Below, piece by piece: positions 11,915-23,595 of a stretch of 64,000 nucleotides of DNA. Under the pieces are notes generated by a model. That model searched no databases and had not been told where the DNA came from. It was given only the letters and a program-made list of their open reading frames with translations. A program made the position numbers and the translations under genes. Source of the stretch: Atopsyche davidsoni. Taxonomy: Eukaryota > Arthropoda > Insecta > Trichoptera > Hydrobiosidae. Location: assembly GCA_022113835.1 (NCBI GenBank), contig JAILWY010000015.1, positions 4,102,001 through 4,166,000 on the forward strand, read 5' to 3'. Positions within the stretch are counted from its first letter, which is position 1; each line of letters opens with the position of its first letter.

Positions 11915-14837
11915 TTACATATTTCGATTGAAATAACTGAAAAATTGTTTCCAATACTAATGGATTCTTTCACACTTACTTAAATGTTTATGAGCTAAAT
12001 TTTAATTTATATGAAAATATACGTTACCCCATAAATAAAATGTCTCACCAGTCTTAAAAATGCACATGAATTTATAATTTTTTTTTGCCCATGAACGAAG
12101 ACCATTAAAAAATTACAGCCCTGTGTATACGTTTAAAATTTTCAAAATCCTTAAATAACCTTTTTTGTTTAACAGGTGTCTTAATAATATTTGCATACAC
12201 AAATTTTATTCCGATTTGTTCCTTAAAATATTGAATCTCTCTCTTTTGATTTTAATAATATAAACTTTTACACATCTAGATTCAAAGCATTGAGAAGATT
12301 ATACGAGGGAAAAAATAAGAATCTGAAAATATATTTTTAAAAAATAGCGATATATCAATTTACCAATTGAAGAATGTTAAAAGCACTATTTTTTTAATTA
12401 AGAAAACTTAATTATAGCTTAATTTGATATTTTTAACAAACTGCACACGTTGTGTATATTATCTAGTTGCATTTTCGCTTTTACTCGTGCTCGGTATTTA
12501 CGATTTAATCTAAATTCGAAGGGGATGGTATCGCAAGCAGGGGGTGTGTACAACGTACAAGGGTTGAAGTGATTAATACTGGCGATAAAATACCGAAGTA
12601 CACGACCAATATAACTGCTGTTTATACTTTATTAACTAATATACTCCGGATTATGTATGGGACAGAATATTATTATACCGTCCTTCCGTGAGACACGTTT
12701 ATCACTGAGGTATGAAATAATTTGGGTCAGGTTCTAACCACCGTTAATCTATACAAATCTTCGAATAAAACCTGCGTGTTTTATACTATATATTAATAAG
12801 ACGAAAGAGTGACATCCTAATGAAAAAAATATTTTTATTGTAAACGGCTATTTACTATTTTATTTATAAATATTATGTATACATATACACTCGTTGAATG
12901 ATCTTTCATGAAGATCAAAACCTCCTAATTAAAAATTTGTTCATTAAGACCGCTGAAATATTTCAAGGACGGATGACGAAATCCGCATAATTTATTGTGC
13001 GTTTAATATTCAAGCACCCCCGGCAGGCATTGATGAGATTGGACTAAGAATTCAATGGTTTACATCCTTTAAAGTTTTTTTATTAATTAAAAGTATGAAT
13101 TCCAGCCCAATCATAACATTATTGATTACTAACATTGAAATAACAAGCATAAAATACAGTAATATCTGACTATCAAAAAGTAAAGTTATAAAATAAAATT
13201 TCCTTCATTTGATGAATTTAAAAACTATAAAGTCTAAAATTCCGAAAGCATCACGAAATATAAATCTAATGGCGTATCAGCATACTTATACGCCGTTAAG
13301 TTATACATATTTGATTTGTTTTGTAACAAGACCTGCCACAGGACGATAAAACTCGCGATATTAATGCCATTCGGGTTGCATAACAATCAAGCGCATGCAA
13401 TATATTTTTTACTACACACTGTCGGCGTAATGTCTTTTTAAGTTACATTATTTTTAATATTCTTGTTTTTATGGCAAGAGTTACAAAATGTGGCCCTGTG
13501 ACCCTTAGCCGCCCTTAGGAATCTTAAATGGCGGAACAGGGGTGGGCGAGGGTGCTAAAGTCACCCTCAAGTCCGCTAAACTTAGATTAATGCCCTATTC
13601 CTCCGAAGGTATTGCCGAGTATACCTTTCTTGCAATCAATCTTATTTGCAATTAAGTGACCGGATTTTAAATTTCAGGTATTTGATATTTTTTGAGGTTG
13701 TTCATATTTTCAATCAAACCTAAGAAGATGAGATATTTTCACGTCTATTTTGAATGCTTTTAATATTGAGTATTGAGTTATTTAACCACCATTCACAGTA
13801 CCTCATAATATAAAACATTAACCTGTTTTTATAAAATTGTATGCCTTTATCTCAAGACATCGTTTATTATATAAATATGTGTGACAATATGGCGTTTACA
13901 AAAATTTCCCCTTGAACATTTTAGGAATTTCAAACAGAGTTTGTTAAATCTTCAGTACGTGAGGAGTTCATTTTCTTTTTGCACTTTCTGAAACAGATAT
14001 AAAATAAATTATCTCTACAAAAAATAATTGATTATTATTACATATTTTTTTCTGCTTTAAATTAATTCAATATTTTTTTCATACAGCCTTTCTGTGACTT
14101 TTGGGAAACATGTTGAAGAAATTGTAATAAAAGCTGTCTGAAATTGAAAAATGTTTATATAGTAGAGTTATCAAAATAATATTTCACACTTGAAAAGATA
14201 GGAAATTATCTAGGCAGTCGAGAATTCAATGGAAAGAAAATTAACTTCCATAAATCATCCAGAATCAACAACAAAAATTCAAACTCTAACAGTTTGAACT
14301 TTCTTTCCATATTTACAAAATATGAACATAAATATATGATAAAAAGAAATATTCACAAAAAAAACAGTTTGTCTTCGAATCCGTTGGAAAAAAACTAAGA
14401 TAAATTCGACTCGTGGATCTCAAGACAAGTTTCTATTCTTGTATTGCGACAAAACGTTTTTTCGAGAATTCAAATAACAAAATCCCGTCTTATTATATTT
14501 TTTATCTACTATTAATTCAAGGTTTAAAAAGTATATTTTGCAGCGCAGAAATAAATTAAAATCATGCTTCAAAAAATGCATGGATTTGATTGACATTGTA
14601 ATTTTTTTATTTACCCCGAGTTTATATATTAAAAGATGCAACACTGAGTAATTTAAAAAAAAATACGGTAAAAATAGTTTTTTTTAATAATAACTTGTTT
14701 GACGCGGCGTTTTGTCTGAGGTGTTAGTTTGAATACTGGATATACAAAACTTGAGTTTAATATATCAAATGATTCAAGAGTAGGCATCATGCTCACAGTT
14801 TTACGATTTATGAATAATTTATTATAGAAATAAAATA
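9792..14837. other. Long AT-rich spacer
   Basis: I see no gene over 5 kb. A GC-richer piece at 9.89-10.03 kb opens with 'tagccgagtgg', like the A box of a type II tRNA, but no B box follows. Another GC-richer piece at 13.49-13.62 kb has no ORF. Open frames near 14.4-14.9 kb are AT-rich and unsupported. Confidence 0.45.
11809..11920. repeat. Long imperfect (TA)n microsatellite
   Basis: About 110 bases of TA repeat with a few T interruptions at the ends and an uninterrupted core of 81 bases (11826-11906). The tyrosine/isoleucine-rich frame across it is an artefact of the repeat. Confidence 0.95.
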
Positions 14838-14850
14838 TTAAAAATTTAAT

Positions 14851-15021
14851 CTTGTTGAGGGACAAGGCATTTGATCATTTGGTCATCATCATCAGCATTT
14901 TAGTAAAACAGTTTAGTTAAGCATCTGATGATGACCCAGTGTATTGGGTTGAAACTAGTAATGCAAATAATTTAAATAAACTCAATGTAAAGACAAAAAT
15001 ACAAAGTTACTTTTATCATTA
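14851..15021 (+). mobile_element. Family-1 hammerhead element, foldback copy
   Basis: The left part (14851-14915) is an inverted, internally deleted piece of the family-1 3' end ('cttgttgagggacaaggcat'). The right part runs forward through a hammerhead to 'aaagttacttttatcattat'. Both outer edges are therefore element 3' sequence facing outwards. Flanking 13-mers (14838-14850 and 15022-15034) agree at about 11 positions, a weak target duplication. Confidence 0.6.
14920..14965 (+). ncRNA. Type I hammerhead ribozyme motif (copy C)
   Basis: Stem I has 4 pairs (GCAU/AUGC). CUGAUGA is at 14925-14931, stem II is 6 bp (GACCCA/UGGGUU, one G-U), GAAAC is at 14951-14955, the stem III loop is UA and the triplet is GUA (14958-14960), an allowed NUH site. 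Stem II differs from copy D by paired changes, which supports conserved structure. Confidence 0.72.
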
Positions 15022-15174
15022 TAAAAAAATTCATTTTAGTACAGGAACTTGTAACAATCTAAAATAAAAATAATTATTATTTTTAGGCTATGTATTTACT
15101 GTTGAATTATTTTTGCAATATCTGATCACTTGATGTTCATGGTCGAGGAAGGAATGGATGGATCGCTTGTATGA

Positions 15175-15234
15175 GTGCGAATGGCAGAGAGAGACGGAGA
15201 GAGAGCTTGAAAGAGATGACAAAACGTGACGTCA
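15175..15234. promoter_or_regulatory. GAGA-rich block next to a CRE palindrome
   Basis: A run rich in 'gagagaga' and related units is followed by TGACGTCA at 15227-15234. GAGA-type factors and CREB/ATF bind such motifs in insects, but no promoter or gene is visible nearby. A similar pairing occurs at 7.58-7.66 kb. Confidence 0.25.
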
Positions 15235-15516
15235 CCAGGCCAGCAACGAGCTCTTTTGCCAGAGGCTAACCTGCTGCCTAGCCTGAAGTCAATTTCAGCG
15301 GCGCACCACCAGAAGCCTTCTCCAATGTCAATTATTTTTATCCACCCAGTATTCCAAAATTCGTGAATTATTATGACTAAAAAAAATCCTCCCTAAAAAT
15401 TGCTCCCTTAAAAAAAATAGATACTCTGTTGGTTTTTCTTTCGCGGACCGTCGTCAAACACTCGCTTGGTCAACAGACTCTTCATAATATTTTTTTTTAC
15501 AATTGAGTGTCTACTG

Positions 15517-16055
15517 TTCACAGTGTGACGTTTTTTGCTTCACCCTGTCAAAAATGTGTGAAGGCAACGCCTTAGTCCTTGTCGGTTTATTAGCAAAATT
15601 ACCATGAAATGATTTGGACTCTACTGGAACTGAAAATGGTGGAGGAAAAACGACTGGTAACTCCCCAGGAAGGGTCAAACCTAATTCGGCCTCTCCAGAG
15701 GGTTGAAAAAGCAGCAGAATTCTGAAAAATAAAAAACTTAACCTAACGTTCAGACTTGTTTGCTTCGATTTGTTCGAATATAACTCGCAAAGTTACTGTA
15801 GTCAGAGGTGAAACACCTTCCACCCCTACTCTTATGTGATCGACAAGGACTAAGACGTTACCTTCACACCATTTTGACAACTCACCCTGTCAATAAGGTG
15901 TGAAGGCAGCGCTTAGTCCTTGTCGATTTCTTAGAAAAATTAACATGAAATGACTCGGACTCTACTGGAACTGAAAATGGTTTCCCCGAAAGAGGAAAAA
16001 CAACTGGTAACTCCCCAGAAAGGGTCAAACCTAAGGTAAAAAACGTCACAACAGA
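15517..16055. mobile_element. Composite TIR element with internal duplication
   Basis: A block at 15539-15683 ('caccctgtcaaaaatgtgtg' to 'gggtcaaacctaa') is repeated in direct orientation at 15881-16034. A third, inverted piece (15837-15880) complements the start of the block ('cgacaaggactaagacg'). The outer ends are inverted repeats: 'tgtgacgttttttgc' at about 15523 and 'gtaaaaaacgtcaca' at about 16036-16050. No transposase is present. This looks like a nested or tandemly duplicated MITE. Confidence 0.5.
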
Positions 16056-19000
16056 ACAAACATTACATGTCTTAAAATATATATATACCACCACCATTGC
16101 ATTTAAAATATGTTTTGTTTTTTAAAACAATCAAATGCACATCTCACAGTTAATTATTGATAAGGTTAATTCAACGGTTGCTAGTTGTATTGGCATTGTA
16201 GTAAGGTCAAAAAATTGACTTTGACAGTTTGTTTCAAGGCGATTTCTTCGACATTGCATGTATCGATACGAATTGATGAGTAGTAAAAAAAATACTCTAC
16301 GTCTCTACGCACCGCTTTTGCTGTATTCCCAAAGGAGAAAATTGAAAAGATATTTGCCAGAAAGGAAGAGTCCCGGCCCTTGATTGGGAGGGAGCCTGAA
16401 AAGACTTCCGACTCGCTACACCTGCGAGCTTTTCAGACACATCGCCACACAATGCCCGCCCCCTTCCCGTACAGCCTGCGTACTTTTTAATGATTACAAA
16501 GTAACGCCATAATTATACTTGGAAAAATACGCCGAATATATTTCAATCTCGACCCGAATCCCATTAAAAATTTTAAAATATTTAGGCAGATTGAAAATTA
16601 TCGCTGTGCGGATTTTTAGGTCAGTGTTTCAACTGGCTTCCATAATAAAAATGAAATAATAAACCTTCAGGGTTTTATATTACAAAACGATGAGCTAGTG
16701 CTTCGAGATGAACAACTAAATATTCAACCTTGTAAAATAAATTTGGGTTATTAGTTTTTTAATTATTTAAAATATTATTGAAATCTTCAAAGTTTATACA
16801 TTCATTTAAAAAAGTTAATCGGTTGTGATTAAAAAAATTGTTTAAATTGTGATTTGTACTAGAAAATAAGCTGTATTTTGTACTGAAAATTTGTTATTTA
16901 GTATAATATTAAAAAAAGTATTTTTTTTACTATGCAAATAATTCTGTATAAAAAAAACAAATATTCTGTGGGTTATTGTACAATACTTTGAAATCGTTTT
17001 AATGATACATTAATAATATTTTAATTGGTAGCTTTGTGCATTTAATTTGAAGTAATTAATGAACAGCCAATAGTTATCCTTATGAATAATTCAGGAATAG
17101 TTTTGCAACAATTATGTATTTCCCATTTCCAATTTGTTGTATTCCATTCGGTACATTAAATACGGACTGTAAGCGAAATCAAAATGTTTGGACAGCCACG
17201 AGTGGTTATTCAATTATCCGGCTAAAAATACAAATACAATTTTAACCGTAAACCAATATTGTTTTGTTATTTAATGACAATGTTTAAAACGCATTAATAT
17301 TAATATATTCAGATGAAAATCCAATAACAATTAAAACCTGCCTATTTAACATATATTTTTTTAAAAATATTGAACACACAGCTTTAAATAGATTGATTAA
17401 TATTTAATTAAATAATTTTTTCATGAAAACTTCAGGAAGCTTAAATAAGCTATTTTATTATAATTAGATAACTTATAAGGATTTATATAGTTTTTTTTGA
17501 ACATCGACTAATTAAAAAAATATATACAGTTAGAATCTTTTGGGATTGTTCAATATGTTAAAAATATCTACTGTTGTTATTATTTTATTATTTAACCCAT
17601 GAGTAAACTTCTCGTTGTTTTATGTTGAAAATATATATAATATCAATTAAAATATTTCTGTTTTTAAAAAATAGCTTAATATAAATCTCAAGTAACCAAT
17701 AAAGTCTAAGGAATAGAAAATGATATTCTTACACAAAATCAGATATATAAAATAATAGAGGACGCTCTCAGGGGAAATATATTGTTCCGTCTCGGGAAAT
17801 TGGCAGGGGAGAATGGGCTTTACGGCAGTACTGAGACTTAAGGGTCGAGGGGCGTAAATGCCTTGACAGCCGGTAATACATAAAGGCAAGAATCTCATAC
17901 AGAAATTAAGTGAGACAAGATTGAAATTTTATATCTCGACCTTGAGAGACGACATCTGCTTTTTTTAGTTTTTATTTATTTTCGGAATAATTAATAAATA
18001 CCAAAAAAAATATTCCAATATTCCATCAAAACATATTCAATTAAAAAAGCGTAGTATTTTTAGAAAACAATATTTTTCATGAAAATCAAGCGAGCGAGCT
18101 TTCAATTGAGTCACCAGTAGAATAAATATACTGTGTTACTCACACATAATAATATTTAATAAATAAAAAAAACTACTAAGCAATTCAAGATGAATGTAAT
18201 AATGAGTATAAAGAATTTAAAATATATAAATTTTAAAAATGTATTTATTTTATAATTTATGTATGGGGTATCTAAAGTTTGCTTACATTTTCCTTTAAAA
18301 GACGCAGCAATATTTAATGCAATACCTCGTCCATTTTAAAACATAGTTTGTAAGAATTCTCATCACGACTCAAGACGTGTCTTAAAAATTCATTAGGTTT
18401 ATAATTGCACCCCTTCGCCTTGAGACTTACGCCGTTGCTTCTCTGAGCCCCTGTTTCTTAATGGATAAGACGCCAGAAATTGAAACGCAAGCGCTCTAAT
18501 TTCGTCCTTTGTGTTTAAACTAAAGCCGAGAAAGAAAATGCATTATTATATTATATATATAATATTATATAATCATTTTTACTCTGTCTTCTGGCTTATT
18601 TAAAATTACTATCCACCGCGGTTGGCTTTGAAATTTATATAGAAATGTGAACACCTCCATACTGCGCTTTCTGGGAAAAAATAATATTATCTTAAAATAA
18701 ATTAATACGAAAAATTTCATGAAATTATTTCAGGCTTTTGTAATGTTAAATATTCGCTCCAAGGGTACGTTTATTTTTTTATTATTTGTTTAAACAGTTT
18801 TAATTGGCTACACTATTATTAAGGGTAAGCTCTATTATTTTATTCAATGTTTGAAATATGTAAGTAAGCATCATAAAAATTATGAATAGATCGGTTTTTC
18901 CAACGTACGGTTAGAAAATTTGGATGATTCAATTAATATAAAAAAATATAATGAGTTTCATACAATATAAGAATATTATCATTTTTTCAATTATTTTATG

Positions 19001-19389
19001 ATTGATTTATAATTATAAAAATAGCAAAAATGTTTTTTAGAAGTACAAGCTGTATGGCAGTAAAAATATTTTTTCACGTACTCAATACAACGAATATTCC
19101 CTTTTCATAAAAAATATGTATATTCTACGTATTCATAGTAATTCACAAGAAAATATACTGAATAATATAACAAGAAGCCATTCACAAAAAAGCTCATAGA
19201 AATCAAATATTCACAAAAGCCTCACTTTTTCTATTAATATGCAATATATATTCAAAGTCTTCATTAATTCTTATCAAAAACCATATATAATATAATTTAA
19301 TTACCTCTTAAGCAAGCAATTATCAGACTCTCATTACTTATCAGGCTTTTCCTTATTTAATTTAATGCTTCTAACTAAAAGAGAACCTC
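16056..19389. other. AT-rich spacer
   Basis: A GC-richer patch at 16.30-16.48 kb and a smaller one near 17.77-17.88 kb have no recognisable ORF or repeat. I see nothing else. Confidence 0.45.
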
Positions 19390-19612
19390 TGACGATGGTT
19401 AAATAGCGTAAAGTCTACATTTTGATCACATTTTTTAAAACAGTAAAAATAGTATCCTAGAACAAATTGTGTCCTTGAAAATCATTGGAAGGAAGAAATT
19501 AACGTGGATGCAAAATTCAAGCCGGTGGCTGAAAGTCGAGAGCATTGCTGAATTGGTATGATTGGCTCAGTACATATTTTTGTTCGGTAAAATAGTCGCA
19601 CTTGAAGAAGCC
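19390..19612 (+). pseudogene. LINE reverse-transcriptase C-terminal relic
   Basis: In the forward frames one reads 'MVK*RKV' and then 'IGRKKLTWMQNSSRWLKVES', followed by 'SIAELV' and 'LAQ'. These match in order the C-terminal tail of the non-LTR element seen more completely at 23.2 kb ('KKRKVSYFGEI', 'RLAQDRNMF'). The frame is broken by stops and indels. It is a dead 5'-truncated copy with no RT active-site region left. Confidence 0.6.
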
Positions 19613-21099
19613 TGTTAAAAAAACAAGCAATAATACATCAGTTTTATAATAATTAGAAATTACCAAAAATTATTATAAACTTTAATTATATTACTCGTCA
19701 AACTCACAGTGCTAAAAATCAATTAAAAAGTATCCTTGCAAACTTTTCCAAAACTCGAACAACGATCTTCCGAAGTCTAGTACAGAGAAATCTCCGGGGG
19801 ATCGAACCGGGTAATTCTCGCCCCAATACAAAGTATAGGGTATGGAATGAAACTGAATCCAACAACTTCTACTATTAAACTTAATAAGGGGTGAAAAATT
19901 AACCGCCGAGTGGAAGGTCGCGGGGGCTCCAGTTAGTGGAGGAAATTCCCGACCCCCGAGGAGCGAATGGCCTTTGCGGAAATTCAGAATTTACAAAGCG
20001 AGTAATTACACATTTTAAGATGTGAGAATTTAAAACTTAGGAAATATATTTTCATACTCGGAAAAACACACAGTTTTTTTAAAATTTGGCACGTTTCGCA
20101 GTGAAACTATTTAACTTGTGACGACGAATTTTCATGAACTCTAAATTACAAACTAAAATTTTATATTTATCAGTTATTTTTTTGAAGATCGTTTTAACTA
20201 CATTATGATATTAAATATATATTGAAACAGACCAAAATATCTTGTAACAATTTTTGTTTATTATTATATTCTATTGAAATAATTCAAATTAATCAAACAT
20301 TAATTATTAATAAACATTATTTATATATACCTCATTAAAGACTTATACACAAATAAAAAAGATAGATGAATCTATTATTAATGCAATATATTAATGTGTG
20401 ATATTTGAATATAATCGTTGTATTTTTTTTTTTAAATAGGACGTCCAGTTTAGTAATAGTTATATTTTGATTAATTTAATTTAATTAGTACAAGATCATT
20501 TCCTATTTGCCAGATCTATTTACCGACTCGTAGCTTAATAGTTAGCAAAGTTTCTTAATGAACATGTAATCTGGGGTAAAGCATTTTCATGTTTTCAGGT
20601 TTTTGAATTCTGTAAGTCTCCGAATGCCGGAGACGTATTTTATTTAACTGCTATTCTGTCGCATTTTTGAAGACTTTTACATAGTAATTAACTAAAAATC
20701 TACTCGTTCTCAGATTATCAGAACTCAAATGCTGAGCTGAGTAATTGTACAAATTTATATTTAAATAAAATATAGGAATTGCCGTTATTTGTTTAATTAT
20801 TGCTGTTTATCCGATAGTAAAATAATTAATTATTTAAATACAGTGATAGTAGGGAATATATTTTTTGTTTTATTAAAATATTTATACCAAACTTACGGCA
20901 AAACGGTCACAAGTTTGCGTGTATTTCGCGTGGCTAAACACCGAATTTGCATAAAAAGTCGGGCCTATCTTTGTACCGCCGAGCTTAATTATGTATTAAA
21001 GCTGTAAAATGAACTGAGCTTTTAAATTGTGGAACTTTTTTGTTCGGTAATGAATAAGTTATGATATGCTCGGGGAACTTTATGATATTTCCTAAGTAA
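19613..21099. other. AT-rich spacer
   Basis: A GC-richer piece at 19.75-19.99 kb shows no ORF or repeat I recognise. A tRNA-like start at 20.53 kb ('tagcttaatagttagc') cannot be completed into a cloverleaf. Nothing else is seen. Confidence 0.45.
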
Positions 21100-22020
21100 T
21101 TCCTTGTAATGGGGAATACCCGGCATTCTAGTCAACTTTTGTTGTTTGCTCGCGCCCGAGTATGGCCCTTTATATTATTCGCAGCTGGACGATGTGGCGC
21201 GGCCAACGCGGGGCTGCCGGCTCGGCGCAATATATCAGATGAAACGTAGCTAAGTAATTTATTATTTTATGAAAAAATATATATATATTCATTCCCGTGT
21301 TCTCCGTTACAGTTTAAAGACGTTTCGATCTTTATACAAGAGCCATTACGGGGACTTTCTCTCAGTACCGGAAGCGAAACATCAAAACATTATAGAAGCG
21401 ACATAACACCCTTTTTTTACTGTCAGCCTCAGGCAGCGCTGTGGTACTACTTCCGGGTGCTGACATCTGGTCTTTTTATTTATAATATACAATATAATCA
21501 TACACAATTCATTCATTTGTGAGGGGGAGTTTCCCAGGGAGCGCATTTTTCGCTGTTCCCCAGTCTGCCTCACCTCCCTTCTATTCGTCTCTGACATTCG
21601 TCCCTTACTATCTATGGAGACAGCGTCTCCGTTGGTTGATGCGCTGAAAAACATGAAAGCTGAAAAGCATGAAAATGGTGACTCGTGCTCTTCAGCTCTC
21701 GATCCTCTTCAGCGCCGTTCTTGTCTTGTCCGTGGGCTTCTCCTCAGGTCGGAGCTCTGGAGTGTATTTGGCGTTGCCTCTCGAGCTCCTCCCTTCGGGT
21801 CATGGTCTTCTCGGCAAAGGAGACGACTCCGTCCCAAGCTCGTTGGTCCTTGAGACATAACACCCTAGGACGCTGTTACCTACATTTAAAGGCCGCAAAA
21901 ACCTTCGAAAACTTTTATACAACCCCGTAGAAGGGGTTGGAGCTGTGGCGCCGAATCGCGCGAAGGCCATTACGTATTCCCCTCGGTAAATAGAGAACCG
22001 GGAGTCGCAGTAGGTCATAA
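21100..22020. other. GC-richer island
   Basis: Composition rises sharply against the AT-rich background, especially at 21.17-21.23 and 21.52-21.98 kb, with several CpGs. It could be a promoter plus first exon or a conserved non-coding element. It holds the candidate secreted-peptide ORF described separately. Confidence 0.4.
21675..21860 (+). CDS. Candidate small secreted peptide or first exon
   Basis: The ATG at 21675 lies in an optimal insect context ('gaaaATGgtg'); an in-frame ATG at 21669 adds two residues. The 61-residue product starts with Met-Val-Thr-Arg, then a hydrophobic stretch of about 17 residues (LQLSILFSAVLVLSVGF) and small residues (SSG), a good match to a signal peptide. The rest is Gly/Ser/Leu-rich and contains GLLGKGDD. 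No cysteine is present and no clear dibasic site is seen. It stops at 21858-21860. I do not recognise a family. Upstream short ATGs could disturb translation. It may be a small secreted peptide, the first exon of a longer one, or chance in a GC-rich island. Confidence 0.28.
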   Translation: MVTRALQLSILFSAVLVLSVGFSSGRSSGVYLALPLELLPSGHGLLGKGDDSVPSSLVLET

Positions 22021-23204
22021 ACAGCGTCTTGTTTGCGTTAGAGATTTGCGAAAGAAAGATTATTGTTAGGGAAGCATCTTCTGTTACACAGTTCTTACGT
22101 TTTCTTTGTTTACCTGTTGGTCTTGAGTATAAATATACATGGCTTTATGTACGTTAATACGCGTAACTTTCCCGAGCTATCTTTTCCAGAGGCTGAAGAT
22201 TTGATCCGAAAATGTTTATGTTGATTTTCTTAAACAACAAAAAAGTATATATTTACTTTCTTAAACAACGTGCGATTCCATATTGAATTTATTTGAAATA
22301 TATTTTTAATGAAATCAACAATATGCTGAAATAATACAATTTTGATCTAAAGGCATATAAAAATAGTTTTTTTCAGTTCACTCCGTGATCCCATATACCT
22401 GGAATTTGTGTTTGTTGTATCGTTATTATCAAGGATATCGTAGATTTCTATATATTTTTCTGATACTGTGGTTAAAAAGTAATTTTCTCAAAGATGACAC
22501 CAGTTTCTCAGCCGAAATGTGTGACAAAGGGCCATAAATCCACACAGCTCAACACAAAAGCGGACAGCTCTCACAACGCCCACCAAACCCTTCGAATGTA
22601 ACAATAATACTCTGAGAAACATCTTCTACTCGAATTGATAGCAGTGTCTAGCTAATAAACCAGTTGAACATTAAATAAAGTATTGCTGTTATCAATTGCT
22701 CAATCAGAACCCAATTAAGCTCAACCAAAATAAATAACCCGAGTCGCAACGAAATAAACTATTTGGTGAATTCGGAGCTTCGGTTGCTTTGGCTGTGCCA
22801 TTGTATTTCTATTGTTTCTCTGTAAAGTTGAGATTAAATTTTAGAGATGATTGTTCTCCGATACATAAATAATTAAAGTTCTTTGAATATCAGACGAGGC
22901 TGGTGTGTGAGCGCCTTCAATCTGGACGGAGTATTTGCCCGGCGCCTCATTTACATGCGGGGGTTTAATTAATTCTCTGCTAGATTATTCAATAGAAGTT
23001 CTGAGAACTCTGGATTTGCGAATATCGGTTTAATTCTGTAATATTACATATTTGTAACTTTATTGAAAGTAATAATTATTGGATGCTGAGAGCAACACTT
23101 ATAAGGTCTTATAAATTAAATTCGTATTCAACACGAATTCTATTTTCATAAAACGCTCTTGATTTTGATATTACCATATTTAAGGTGCGTATTGATGTAT
23201 TAAT
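22021..23204. other. AT-rich spacer
   Basis: No gene, repeat or exon-like ORF is visible. A GC-richer piece at 22.90-22.97 kb is unexplained. Confidence 0.45.
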
Positions 23205-23595
23205 ATATCTTCTTCTTTTAGTGCTTCTCCTCATATGAGGTTGGTGACCATTTCATCGAACATATTTCTATCCTGGGCCAGTCTCACTGATTCGGTCGTA
23301 CTTTTACGTAATTTTCCTCCTTCTAATGCACTTTCTTCCTTTGATTTTTCCTGTAGGATGCTATATTTACTGTTAAGAAAAATCTCGCCAAAATAGGAGA
23401 CCTTCCGCTTCTTTGCCAACGTCAAAAGTTCGCGGTTGACTCATGGATTTTAAGGATTCTCCTATAAAACCACATTTCTTCCGCCTCGATTATTTGAATA
23501 GTAGCTTTCTTGAGTGTCTAAGCTTCGACTCCATAAAGGAGAACTGAGACGACATAACACTTGGAGAATCTCCAGCAAGATTTCAGTGTTTTATT
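23205..23595 (-). pseudogene. Non-LTR retrotransposon (LINE) RT C-terminal relic
   Basis: The minus strand encodes, in order, 'VLLYGVEA', 'EAEEMWFYRRILKI', then after a frameshift 'KKRKVSYFGEIF', and near the end 'RLAQDRNMFDEMVTNL' and a stop. The first three are the conserved C-terminal landmarks of many arthropod LINE reverse transcriptases (usual forms YGCETW, EMWCYRRML, RKLSYFGHI). A stop follows VEA and a frameshift lies near 23.43 kb. The RT catalytic core is absent, so it is a 5'-truncated dead copy. The end after the stop ('aggagaagcactaaaagaag') is the tail shared with the SINE. I do not assign the clade. Confidence 0.8.

Noticed and set aside
11782..11973. Tyr/Ile-repeat open frame
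   Set aside because: It is a translation of the (TA)n microsatellite.
20528..20600. tRNA-like 'tagcttaatagttagc'
   Set aside because: No T arm or acceptor pairing.
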